From Zymoseptoria tritici IPO323 (lineage: Eukaryota > Ascomycota > Dothideomycetes > Mycosphaerellales > Mycosphaerellaceae), in contig NC_018208.1 of the NCBI RefSeq assembly GCF_000219625.1, forward strand, positions 62,001 to 126,000: a stretch of 64,000 bases of DNA. The letters are read 5' to 3'. The notes under the pieces were generated by a model. It did not search any database and was not told the DNA's origin. It saw nothing but the letters and a program-made list of their open reading frames with translations. Position numbers and translations under genes: made by a program. Shown here piece after piece: positions 11,503-21,425 of the stretch; position 1 is the first letter of the stretch; each line of letters begins with the position of its first letter.

Positions 11503-12315
11503 ATGTCGCTTGTGCCTCCAGTCCTTCGCACGGAACGCAAAAGTGCGCTCACCTTCGAAGACCTTCCACCGGAGATCAGAAACGAGATTTACGAATTGGC
11601 TTTGACGTCTCCCGACGGCGTGGAGATCCGATTGCGTCTGCCCTACAACCACGCTGACGTGTTGCGACGTTGGAAGGCCTTGAAAGAGTCGGGTAACTAC
11701 CCTGAAGCGCGGGATCTGCTTTGCCAGAACGGCGTGGATTGGCAGTGGGCGATAGCTGGGATCTACCTGGTCGACTTGGACACCCGAAAGGACCTGAGAA
11801 TTCCTCTGGCATCACCATGGTTGTCCTCACCGCTTCTGGCAGTTTCAAAGCTCGTTAATAAAGAAGCGACACCTGTCCTCTATGGGATGAATCGATTCCA
11901 GGTCAGAGCAGAAGAGTTTGGACATATCAGCGCGGCGCTCGGATTCTCCATCAAACACGTCCGCCCCTTCAAAGTCATGGTGTCCAGCGCCCATCACGAG
12001 CACGTCAAGTCAATCACAAAATTGTTGTCAACAGCGACATCCCTGCAAGATGTGGAGTTCGTTTCCTTGAAACATGGCAAAGCAAACAGTTCACCGAAGA
12101 ACATGGCTGGCCACCTGAGGATCTGGGCTACCCGAGCCATTAAAGCACGCGCCGAGGGCGAAGATGGGAAGGCGTCCAGTCCGCGTGAGATTGCAGAAAT
12201 CATTCGATTCAGCGGACAGGTCAAAGTGGAGGACTACACCGCACAAGTCCAGAAGGCGCTCGTCGAGATCCTTGAAGAACCGAAGCCGGCGCGGACAACC
12301 AGGAAGAAGACATGA
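11503..12315 (+). CDS. F-box-like (LPPEIRN-motif) protein, array copy 2
   Basis: Intronless, 270 residues from MSLVPPVLR at 11503. The frame is open further upstream to 11209, but that part is His/Thr-rich and precedes the conserved N-terminus, so the downstream Met was chosen by comparison with the sister genes. It carries LTFEDLPPEIRNEIYELALT and LLAVSKLVNKEATPVLYG, followed by a middle part like copy 1 (KNMAGHLRIWATRAIKAR against KMAQLLKSWASRLMKAR). It ends in a basic tail. Function unknown; a substrate receptor for ubiquitin ligase is possible. Confidence 0.8.
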   Translation: MSLVPPVLRTERKSALTFEDLPPEIRNEIYELALTSPDGVEIRLRLPYNHADVLRRWKALKESGNYPEARDLLCQNGVDWQWAIAGIYLVDLDTRKDLRIPLASPWLSSPLLAVSKLVNKEATPVLYGMNRFQVRAEEFGHISAALGFSIKHVRPFKVMVSSAHHEHVKSITKLLSTATSLQDVEFVSLKHGKANSSPKNMAGHLRIWATRAIKARAEGEDGKASSPREIAEIIRFSGQVKVEDYTAQVQKALVEILEEPKPARTTRKKT

Positions 12316-13174
12316 ATGGTGGGCGAGGCTATCATGCGAGCCGGGGAACGAATGCCATCCTCATACTTGCAGCGCTTCGAGACTTCCACAAGTGCGAGAC
12401 TTTTGCCTTCCAAGTGGCACAGGAGTATTGCCTGTTGCAGTTCTTTCCTGTTGCATTTTCGCTTTCTCATCAGACGTTGAGAACGACGGCCTTGCCTCAC
12501 TTTCTGTTTGCATTCAGCAAACGTGCAGAGGCCGATGAGCTCGCAAAAGTGTCTTCCTGCGTACCATCGTTTCTACAAAAAAGCGTGGCTCTCCAGCGCA
12601 TTTCTTCTCGCCAAATTTTCAAAAGCGTTGCGACAACAGTACCAGTGCGTTCGATTACTCCGTTATGGAACAATAAGCAGCCTTCAATGTCGATCTGACC
12701 ATCACAATCAGTGCGTATGAACCGCCATTCAGTCCTGACGCTTCTGGAATGCTCGATGAGCGTCCACACCGTAAGTAGTACGCGCAGCCTATGCCCGTCG
12801 CTTCGCTGACGGCCGCTCTCGATGCGTACTCTTGCGCATGAGTATTAAGCTCCAGTCCAGAATTTTGTTTGGCCCTCGAAGTCCCGGAAAGTGGCTCCAC
12901 TTACTTCCTTTTCACGAACATCTTGGCCTACGCCTCTTCGAGATGATCCCTACTGTCTCCCGAACTTCGATTGGCTCTTGGAGTTCTTACGAGCAGCTCC
13001 ACTTGCTTTGCTGCATCTACCTTATCCTCTTCGCCGGTCAATGAATATCTTGCATATCCAGACTCTCTGACACGGAAGGACACTCTTCCACTACGTCTAC
13101 CATCGCGCCCGATCATGAAGATCTCAGGCAACACCACTCGTCGACATCCAGGGGTGTTCGCCGCGGAAACAACC
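12316..13174. other. Intergenic spacer within the F-box-like array
   Basis: No gene supported. It should hold the 3' end of copy 2 and the promoter of copy 3. Confidence 0.45.
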
Positions 13175-13975
13175 ATGGCCAGTCTACGTCCAGTCTTCAT
13201 CAATCAGGAGCCGTCAAGTATGTCACCGGAAGATCAAGGCTCACCGACGCAGCGAGAGCGCACTCTCACCTTCGAAAACATGCCGGCAGAGGTGCGCAAC
13301 ATCATCTACGCAATGGCTTTGACGTCACCGTCGGAAGAAAGCAACAGTATCCTCACCGCATATCTCAACCTGTCGTTCAATGAACGCCGCGAGCCTACAC
13401 GGGAAGACATCAAACGCGATCAGCGCCCCCAAGCTGTACGCCCGCTGGCCTCGCAACTACTGCGAGTCTCCAGGTCGGTGAATCAAGAAGCGACGCCCAT
13501 CCTCTACGGAACAAACCTATTGAGTGTGGACGCCGAACAGCTCAAGAAGTTCTTCGACACCATCGGCGCTTCCATCAAGTACCTCCGCCACATTGAAATT
13601 GAGCTGAGAAACTACGGTTACCAGAGCGAGGTCAAAGCGGCTGTCAACTTACTGTCAGCGACTACGGCACTTCGAAGCCTCAAGATCACCTACATCCATT
13701 ACCCTGGCCCACGCATATTCGCCAAGAACATGGCCCGCGACTTGAAGCCTTTCGTGCAGCAGTTGATGGAAGCACGCGCGTCGAGAAGCGATACCGAAGC
13801 TTTCGCATCGAGGAAGGACACGGAGCCACTCAGCACGGACGAGTACTCAGACATGGTGAGCTTCAGCATGCCCATGCTAGGAAAAGAACGCCACTTCAAC
13901 ACCGAGTACAAGGAGACCATGATGAAGTTGCTCGACCAGGACAAGCGTAAGGAGCACCGCAAGCTCAAGTTCTGA
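13175..13975 (+). CDS. F-box-like (LPPEIRN-motif) protein, array copy 3
   Basis: Intronless, 266 residues from MASLRPVF at 13175; the frame is open upstream to 12971 without family similarity. It has LTFENMPAEVRNIIYAMALT and LLRVSRSVNQEATPILYG. The KNMARDLKPFVQQLMEAR block aligns with the equivalent block of the other copies. A short repeat, SRSDTEAFASRKDTEP, lies near the C-terminal third. Diverged most in the F-box-like motif (MPAEVRN). Function unknown. Confidence 0.8.
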   Translation: MASLRPVFINQEPSSMSPEDQGSPTQRERTLTFENMPAEVRNIIYAMALTSPSEESNSILTAYLNLSFNERREPTREDIKRDQRPQAVRPLASQLLRVSRSVNQEATPILYGTNLLSVDAEQLKKFFDTIGASIKYLRHIEIELRNYGYQSEVKAAVNLLSATTALRSLKITYIHYPGPRIFAKNMARDLKPFVQQLMEARASRSDTEAFASRKDTEPLSTDEYSDMVSFSMPMLGKERHFNTEYKETMMKLLDQDKRKEHRKLKF

Positions 13976-14709
13976 TCGAGTACGAAGAGTGACGTGGAGG
14001 ATTTTGCTTCGTCAAGAGCGTTTTGCAAGCAGCAACGCCAAGGAGATTGATTTCATGATGCAACAAGCTCACGAGTCACCATCTCTATGCACAGTCTGTG
14101 GAAGCGTCAAGGAAGAGCGCGTTGGATGAAAGACGGGCATAGCTGGTCATCACGTTGACTACACGCAACATTCCATCCAGCAGACGTCGAACGCTCACCG
14201 TCCTTCTACGAGCACGCGTGATTTGTTTCTCGCGACACAGGAGACTCCACACCTTTGATGTTTTGGAGAGTTTGCGATAAAAGTTTGCTTGCTGTTCACT
14301 TTTGCCCCTTGCGGGAACCGACCATCGAAGACTGTGCCTCGCGACTGCTCTGCTGTATGGAAAGTATCCGTTCGAATACCAAAAGCTCTCATTCCTCGAC
14401 AATCTTGTATCGTACGTGCATAGATCCCTGAACTTAACTTTGTTGCATAGCAGTTTTGAGCTCGGCAGACCATTGTATATCGCGGAGACCACACAGCTTT
14501 CGATACGATTCGATTTTGAACCATCTCTTTCTTGCATTGCCCTGCTTGTCTCTCAATGACCAAGCAAACTGTTTACTTCGCCACAAATCGGCATTTGTTC
14601 CTCCCAAATACAACTGACATCTTCTGTCGTGGTTGAGATTGACTCTTACCATCAGATCAAACAACCCCATACCTCACTCGTGCCGCAGCACCTATCTTTG
14701 CTTGTCGCA
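13976..14709. other. Intergenic spacer within the F-box-like array
   Basis: No gene supported; presumed 3' end of copy 3 and promoter of copy 4. Confidence 0.45.
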
Positions 14710-15348
14710 ATGTCGTCAGCCTCACAGGTCTCCATCAAAGGCCGCACTACCTTCTTGCATCTGCCAACCGAGATCAGAGATACCGTATACGAACTGTCGC
14801 TGTATCCGGTACCCAGAGTCGACATCAAATCTCATCCAACGGGCAAGCAAGTTCCATGCCCACAGCTCCTAGCGGTGTCAAGGCAGATACATGCGGAGGC
14901 GATGCCCGTGCTCTACGGAAACAACTGCATATTCATGAGGGATCTGCCAAACTTCGTGCGCTTCACCAACTCGATCGGCCAGTCGGTGGCGCACCTTCGC
15001 TTCCTCGCGATCCAAAAAATCGAGCCCACAAAGGCAGACATCGCTGTGCTATTGAGGACACTGGCTCCAGCAACAGAGTTCAGAAGACTGCAGTTGGTCT
15101 GCCGTCGGAGCCACGAGATACAACGCTGCAAGCCGAAGAATATGGCCCGACTCTTCAGGCCGTGGATACTTCGCTTGATCGACTTCGATGTAATGAGCAG
15201 CCGCGCAGCCGCGAAAGACCCGCTTCCAGACCGCCATTTCGTCAAGGTTGTACGTTTCCGCGGATGCAAGAAGTGTGACGACTACATTGTCGAAGTGTGG
15301 AAGCACCGCGAGGGATTCCTGGAAAGGGCGAAACTTCTTTCGGGATAG
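14710..15348 (+). CDS. F-box-like (LPPEIRN-motif) protein, array copy 4 (short)
   Basis: Intronless, 212 residues from MSSASQVS at 14710. Contains TTFLHLPTEIRDTVYELSL, then LLAVSRQIHAEAMPVLYG only about 55 residues later. The acidic linker between the two motifs in copies 1-3 is therefore largely missing. KNMARLFRPWILRLID corresponds to the shared block. It is the shortest and most diverged member of the array. Function unknown. Confidence 0.78.
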   Translation: MSSASQVSIKGRTTFLHLPTEIRDTVYELSLYPVPRVDIKSHPTGKQVPCPQLLAVSRQIHAEAMPVLYGNNCIFMRDLPNFVRFTNSIGQSVAHLRFLAIQKIEPTKADIAVLLRTLAPATEFRRLQLVCRRSHEIQRCKPKNMARLFRPWILRLIDFDVMSSRAAAKDPLPDRHFVKVVRFRGCKKCDDYIVEVWKHREGFLERAKLLSG

Positions 15349-15712
15349 ACAGCGGGGTGATGGACCTGAAAAAGTGTTTCGAGGGATCTGAGGTCGATGG
15401 GGAATGTGATGTAACAGGCCAAGATCATAGATGATCTATCTTTGTCCATAAGAACGCGAGGAACAGTTCCCAATTGTCGATCAGACTTCAGAGTGAGCGA
15501 GTGATCCGCCGTCTTCTTACTTATCCTTGCGATCTTGATTTCGATGTCTTCATCAAGTGAAGTGCTCGCAGCGGGATTGTGCTACGGCCAGAAGCAGCAA
15601 GTCATTTCATATTCTGTATGCGATACAATCTCAGCTAATCAGCCGATAGCTATGGCCAAAGTTGGTTCGCAAAGCAGGCAGACTCTCCGTGTTGAGCAAT
15701 CAGTCCACCGCA
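15349..15712. other. Intergenic, convergent gene ends
   Basis: Lies between the ends of array copy 4 (+) and the transporter gene (-). Nothing further seen. Confidence 0.45.
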
Positions 15713-17659
15713 TCAAGATGTGTACCTGTAACCCAGTCAGTATCCGTCTCAAGTAGGCCAACGACGAGGAAAACATACCGAAACCCTTCCAATCCCTCTA
15801 TTGGAATGCCCGTCGCCGCAGCCTTCTTGTTCGCCCGCTTGAAAACCACGTTCAAGGATAACACAATGATGATCATGATCGTTTGAGCTCCAATGCAAGT
15901 TATTATGCCGGGATAGTAATGCGGTTTGTCCTGGGCTCGGAAGACGAAGGATCTATGAGGGAGGTCGGTCATTAGCTGAAAGTTCGCAGGACCCACGATC
16001 TGAGAATGTGGGACTATCTTACCCGACCAGGCCCGCCAATGAGGCGAAGATGGACAACAGCGCAGTCGACAATCCGCGTTTCCATTGACCTACAACATGT
16101 TCTGTCAGCTTCCAAAGAAATGCTTGCCAGCTCTTCGCCTTCCACCAAGCCACACTCACCTCGAATATTATTCGCCTGCCAAGCCAGAATGGCTGGCGTG
16201 TTCGACAGTCCACCGCACAAGGACAAGAAGACGCCAAAATATCTCAAGCCGACGATCTCGACGAAGCCGATCAGACTCAGTCCTGCAATGATCCCGTCTT
16301 GTCAGCACAGAACGATCACCCTTCATATAACCAGCCACTCTTGCCAGGGTTCCAGAAGGAAGGAAACGTACCAACAATCACCATACAAGCACCGACCAAG
16401 ATGAATGGCGTACGACGCCGGAACCTGTCCGCAAAGTACGCCGCAAAGACCATGGTGATACTGCCGAGTAGCGTTGGCGGCGTGGAAAGGGCCATCGCCT
16501 CACCAACGCCGTAGCCCATGCCCTCGCTGAGGATGTAAGGCAGCGCAAATCCAACCCCGTGCAAAGCGACAGTGTTACATCCATAACACAGCGCCATCGC
16601 CCAGAGTTTGGCGTCCTTCAAATGGCCGAGATATTCCCAGACTCGGAACTCCGGCGGCATGACATCGTGTCGATCAGCTTCGACACGGGACACGGCCCAT
16701 GCAGCTTCTTCCTGCGAGAGGAAGGGACGCTTGGTCTTGGAGGTGCCCAAGGCGAGTTTCTCGGGAAAGTCGACGATGAAGAAGAACGAAAAGATGCCGA
16801 CACAGAGAGTACAGGCGCCGAAGATCCAGTAGATGTATCGCCAGCCTGCGATCCCGTCCCCAGTCTGGTTCTGAGACCAAGCTTTCGGTCCGACGCCCTT
16901 GCCGGCAAGATGAGAGATGCCGTAGCAAACGATACCAGAGAAGGCAGCGGGGATGATTCCAAGCATAAGCCAGAGAGCATAGCGCTTCTGCATGGAGTAT
17001 CGGGGATACCAGAGGGAGAGGAAGTAGGTTACTGCTGGAAACATGCCGGCTTCCCAGACTCCGAGGACGAGGCGGAGAGCGACGAGGTCGTACCAGTTTC
17101 GTACGAAGCCGCAGGCGAGCGTAGTCAGACCCCACAGTATCTAAAAGGTGCGGTTAGCCGAGGTCTTTACAGCATGGGTTGAGGGCATTCCAAGCCGATG
17201 TCATCCGAGATGCGCGAGGCGCTGTCGAATATATCATGCTTCTTGTGTTCCCATTCGTAGGAGAAGGATGCTTACCGTGATGGTGCAAAGAAACTTCTTT
17301 GGGCCGACCTTGCGGAGGATGACGGCGGCCGGTAATTGGAACAAGAGGAACGTCACATAGAACATCGAAGTGATGGTACTATATTGCGTACTGTTGAGTT
17401 TCATATCCGCTCCCATTCCAGCGATGAGTACCAGCCCAATGGTCGCATTATCGACCGAAGAGGTGGCGTACATGGCGCCGAGGAGACCGACAACTCGAAG
17501 ATCGATCCGTCGGATGATGCTCTTCTTCTGCTTTTCGGAGAAGCCGAAGCGGTCTTCGTCGGAGATCACGGAACTGAATTCTCCTTGAGCGGCATGCCCA
17601 TCTTCGTAGTCGCTGGACGTCTTGGTGACGTGGTCCACGGCGGTACTCTTCGCAGACAT
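15713..17659 (-). CDS. MFS transporter, anion:cation symporter (allantoate permease-like) family
   Basis: Six exons read by splice signals: 17659-17276, 17140-16372, 16282-16160, 16089-16023, 15952-15779 and 15725-15713, giving 509 residues. It is a plasma-membrane major facilitator protein of the Dal5-like ACS family that imports small organic anions, with vitamins, allantoate or nicotinate-like acids as typical substrates; the substrate here is unknown. Evidence: a cytosolic acidic N-terminus, then RRIDLRVVGLLGAMYATSS opening helix 1, WEAGMFPAVTYFLSLWYP in the helix 4-5 region, and the typical NNIRGQWKRG, FRAQDKPHYYPG and IEGLEGFRYTS C-terminal signatures. The fourth intron acceptor (near 15953) was chosen because it restores the family spacing between GQWKRG and FRAQD. 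Confidence 0.88.
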
Positions 17660-18418
17660 GGCGGGCGGATGGTCGCAAGGGAAGTGGAACGGAGAATGAT
17701 AAAACGCGACGGGAATCTGTTCCCAGACTTCAAAGAGTCTTGTAGCCTCACAGCCATTCCGGAGTTCCAGGCGGATGCCTGTAGAGGGTCTGCCGGTGCA
17801 GGGAGATGAACCCTAGCCAGACCGCAAACTCGATGATGTGCCTGAAAATCAGTCGAGTTCGGCATTTGGCTGCCCTCAGATCGGCATTCATGCATCGTTT
17901 GGACCTGAGTCGTGCGAATATGCAGCGAGGATTAGGCTAGCTCCAGGTTTCAATTCTTCAGATCCTTGTAGTTCGAGGTCAAGGTTGAAGGTCGGTGGGC
18001 GAATTAGATAATTAGCACGGATTTACGAAACGCCTGGGCGACGCCCGGCGCCCTACACCTTTACAAAACGGAACGTGCGGGCTTGTTGCAATGACTCGAC
18101 AAACTCACTGCAGGCTGGACTTTCGCGGATAAGATCTTCTTGTGATACTGATTCGTGCCAATTCTAACGCAATGATGCTTTTCGTCCGAGTGAGCAAGCG
18201 AGCGACCTGTTGTCTCTTCGTTCTCGCAGCCTCATTCCCGACGTGCTTTGCGGGAGGGAAGTGTGCAATGACCGGACCAAGCTTGATACTAGTCCATTCC
18301 GATTGTGCGGCGGTGGGTGTCGGGGATTGACCCGGTCGAAGGTCGCGGGTGCGAGAAGCGCGCAGCTTCGGACTCAAGCGTATCCTGCTCGAGCGAAAGC
18401 CTCAGTCCAGTCTGTAGC
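17660..18418. other. Intergenic, no gene supported
   Basis: Promoter of the transporter (-) on the left and 3' end of the BTB gene (-) on the right. Nothing else recognised. Confidence 0.45.
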
Positions 18419-19153
18419 TCAGTCTGTACTCGTATTATTGCAAGCTCCTGCAACGTTTTTAGAGCACGCTTCTTCTTTGCTGATCTCTTGCCCGACTTTA
18501 TCCAGGCTTTCGAGGTAGTTGGCCGTCTCGATGCGCCCTTCCTTCAGATCGGCACCACAATTCATCGCCAATGGCTTCATGGCCTGATCCATCACGAAGT
18601 CCTGATGATAGTCATGATGCCGGAGCCAGTGCGGGTTGCCATACCCGTAGAATAAGTCAACCAGCAGCTGCCTGCCCAGCGAGCCCTTGAGCGTGCCCTC
18701 GTAGATTGTGTTCACCGCTTCGCCAACTGGATACACATCCTCCTCTGTCTCGCGCAGGATAGCCAGCACGACGGCATTCTTGAACTCCGGATGCATGAAC
18801 TTTTCACCGAGCACATACAGCTTGGCCAGGACCGTGAATAGAGTGCGCGGGAGAGTCGAGGTGTAAAGCCAGTGGATGTAGTGGTTCATTACCTCGGGAT
18901 CGTCGTCGAGTAGCTTGACCTCGTTGGTTTTTCCTTCGGCCCAGGTCGACTTGAGAGCGATGGCGAAGAACGGGGACTTCATGAGGGGCTTGCGATGTAC
19001 GGTCCAGGTCTCCTTTCCCTCGCTGTCGAAGATGAGGGTGATGCTATCATCTGCGAAGCTGAGAAGTTGTTAGAAGCGCTGGCCCATTCGTGGCTTGGAA
19101 ACGTACTCGATGAGCTGCTCATTGTCCTCACCGCACGGCTGTGCCAGAGACAT
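18419..19153 (-). CDS. BTB/POZ domain protein
   Basis: Two exons, 19153-19107 and 19058-18419, with a 48-bp intron, give 228 residues. The BTB core is seen as SITLIFDSEGKETWTVHR, then KPLMKSPFFAIAL, LLDDDPEVMNHYIHWLY and LYVLGEKFMHPEFKNAVV. Fungal BTB proteins of this short type are often suggested to be adaptors for Cul3 ubiquitin ligases, but no partner is known. The start MSLAQP was chosen because it lies 15 codons before the splice and leads straight into the domain. The C-terminus is Asp/Glu/Asn-rich with no other domain. Confidence 0.82.
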
Positions 19154-19568
19154 CGTGGTGGCGTTCTTTTCGGATCGCTGGGATTGTGGAAGCGCACCGC
19201 TTGTTGCTCGATCAAGCAGTCGTTTAAGTTCGGCAAGGTTGATGATGTTTCTTGTAGGATGTTCGAGAATGCCGATGAAGCAAGATGTTCGATGATATGA
19301 AGAGTGCCGTTCCTTGACAGCTGATCCGTCTTCAAAATGGCCATTGGAGTTAGTGTGAGGTTCACTCCTTCGTTGAGAGGCAGCTGCGACGTGTGAGTGC
19401 CAGCTGCATGTGAAATGCCATCTCGAGAGCGAAGGTGGTCGAACGACTGAGAAGAATAACATATGCAAAACACCTACCTGTCATCATGCTCAGCAGTGAG
19501 ACGTCCGATCACATGCGATGCTCGCTCATCGCGGCTCGTGCATCATCGTCAACTTCGTTTCGCGTACC
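19154..19568. other. Intergenic, no gene supported
   Basis: 5' region of the BTB gene and 3' end of the prenylcysteine oxidase-like gene, both minus strand. No additional feature seen. Confidence 0.4.
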
Positions 19569-21170
19569 TCATAAATCATCTTTGACAGCAGCATTCTTTT
19601 GCGCCGTTTCCAGAACAGCTTCGCCATCCCAACCAGCAAAATCATCAGCAATCAACTTCGCTACGTTCTTGCCCATCAGAGCGTTGGTCTCCATCGTGCT
19701 GATGAAGCTGTCCATACCGCCAGTATACCACAAACGTTCCGCAAGCTTCGCATCCTCGAATGTGACTCTTGGGTACTCGTACGGGTATGAGTCCCAGACT
19801 TTTCTCAGTAACCACGACACATCCCTTTTGCTCAGCCCGTCCTCGTCGTTGCCCGGAAGATGTTCAATGCCAAGCAGATCTGCCAAGAAGGTTGCGTTGG
19901 CCGGAGAGGGTGAGAAGATCTTGTACAAATATTCCGGCACACTTGTCTCTGGATTCGTGACGGGTCGGAGGAGCGAGATGGACCAGAAGCCAGCGTTTCC
20001 GACGCCAGCGGGTCCAGACTTGCCGGATTCGCCGATGGGTAGGGTTGTGAGGATGACTTTTGGCGCGGACTTGTCGGCGGGCAGGTTGAAGAACTTCGGA
20101 GAGAGGAGATGAGGTGAGGTGAAGAGTGTTACGTGGAGTTCGACATACGGAATCTTGTCGGGCGTTGGATGAGAGTCGTCAAGGCGGAGAGAGGAGAGAT
20201 TCGAGAATTGGTATGGCGTCGCGAGCACCACAGCATCGAAGGACTGCGACTCCAATGCAGAGGCTTCGGGCTTGAACGTCAGCGAGTACTGTCCAGACTT
20301 CTGTCTCGTGATATCGGTGACTTCGGTCTCCAGGAGTGCCGTCGCGTGGGACGCCTTCACCATCTGGTCGAAGATTCTCCAGTTTCCACCCTCAACAGCC
20401 ATAGCTCCTTCGGTAGCCATGCAGACCATGGCTTCCAAACCGTGGATGTATTCCAGATTCTGGGCATAGTTCACTCGTGTGCTTGCCTGGACAATTTCAC
20501 TTCCGAAAAGTCCCGTGATGCCATTCTCCCGCATGTATTGCTCTCCTGTTGCTGCAGTCACTTCGAGCAGTCCAACATCTTGTGCGACCTGGGTCAGGCT
20601 CTCGAATGGGAATACCGGACTCTCGTACATTTGCAGGAACTTCCCTACGGTACTCTTCATCAACTTGATCGTCTGCAATGGAGCTCTGCCATATCTCCAC
20701 CACAGCTTTGCAAAGTCCCACCATCCGCCGTTTTGTGTGATCTTGATCTCTTCACCGTCCCATACTGCGAGGTCCGCACCTGGCACGTTGCTCTTGCCTT
20801 GGAACGCTTTCGTTGACAAGTCAAACTCATACACGGCATCTACCAGAATTTTGTTGATCTTGACAAAGATGCTGGCACCGAGCTCGACGGGTAGAGCAGG
20901 ATCATCGTAGGCATTCACGGTGGTGGAGCGTCCGCCAATGTATGACCTCCGTTCGAAGATGGTGATGTTGATCGGTATACGAGACTCGAGGGCATATTTG
21001 GTGAGATGGTATGCAGTGGACGTACCAGCTGCTCCAGCTCCTATGATTGCGACGTTCACTGGTTTTGAGTGCGCTTCTGTTGCGAGCCCAAGTATTGCCT
21101 GCTCAAGCTGAGAGGTCGAGGCAAGTCGTAGGCATGACAGCGCTGCCAGGGCGGTACTAAAGAATCTCAT
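19569..21170 (-). CDS. Prenylcysteine oxidase/lyase-like FAD protein
   Basis: Single exon, 533 residues. Prenylcysteine lyases oxidatively cleave the thioether of farnesyl- or geranylgeranyl-cysteine left from degraded prenylated proteins. The first about 20 residues look like a signal peptide (MRFFSTALAALSCLRLAST), so a secretory or vacuolar location is likely. A Rossmann FAD motif VAIIGAGAAGTSTAYHL lies near residues 40-56, followed by IFERRSYIGGRS. The C-terminal half (LWYTGGMDSFISTMETNALM) has the second FAD-contact region of this amine oxidase-like fold. N-glycosylation sequons such as NITIF and NATF are present. It is divergent from SMC4 across 255 bp. Confidence 0.9.
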   Translation of the reverse strand: MRFFSTALAALSCLRLASTSQLEQAILGLATEAHSKPVNVAIIGAGAAGTSTAYHLTKYALESRIPINITIFERRSYIGGRSTTVNAYDDPALPVELGASIFVKINKILVDAVYEFDLSTKAFQGKSNVPGADLAVWDGEEIKITQNGGWWDFAKLWWRYGRAPLQTIKLMKSTVGKFLQMYESPVFPFESLTQVAQDVGLLEVTAATGEQYMRENGITGLFGSEIVQASTRVNYAQNLEYIHGLEAMVCMATEGAMAVEGGNWRIFDQMVKASHATALLETEVTDITRQKSGQYSLTFKPEASALESQSFDAVVLATPYQFSNLSSLRLDDSHPTPDKIPYVELHVTLFTSPHLLSPKFFNLPADKSAPKVILTTLPIGESGKSGPAGVGNAGFWSISLLRPVTNPETSVPEYLYKIFSPSPANATFLADLLGIEHLPGNDEDGLSKRDVSWLLRKVWDSYPYEYPRVTFEDAKLAERLWYTGGMDSFISTMETNALMGKNVAKLIADDFAGWDGEAVLETAQKNAAVKDDL

Positions 21171-21425
21171 GACTGATTTGTGTTGATGTGTGCCGTTATG
21201 GGCATGAGCGCAGTGACTTCACATGTTGATGGGCTGTGAAAGTGAGAGCTGCCGTGCCGATGATGTCGTAGCAAGATCGGCGGCCCTTACCGTAGAGCGC
21301 GTCGACGCGACGTCCCAATGCAGCTAGCGTTTATTTACACATGTCAACACGGCTTTTGATGATCTGGGACGAGTCGACTTCAAGACAGTAACACTAACCC
21401 ACGGCAGCACTCTCGAGGACTCACC
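21171..21425. promoter_or_regulatory. Divergent promoter region, prenylcysteine oxidase-like / SMC4
   Basis: 255 bp between opposing start codons; both promoters must lie here. No specific sites assigned. Confidence 0.45.
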
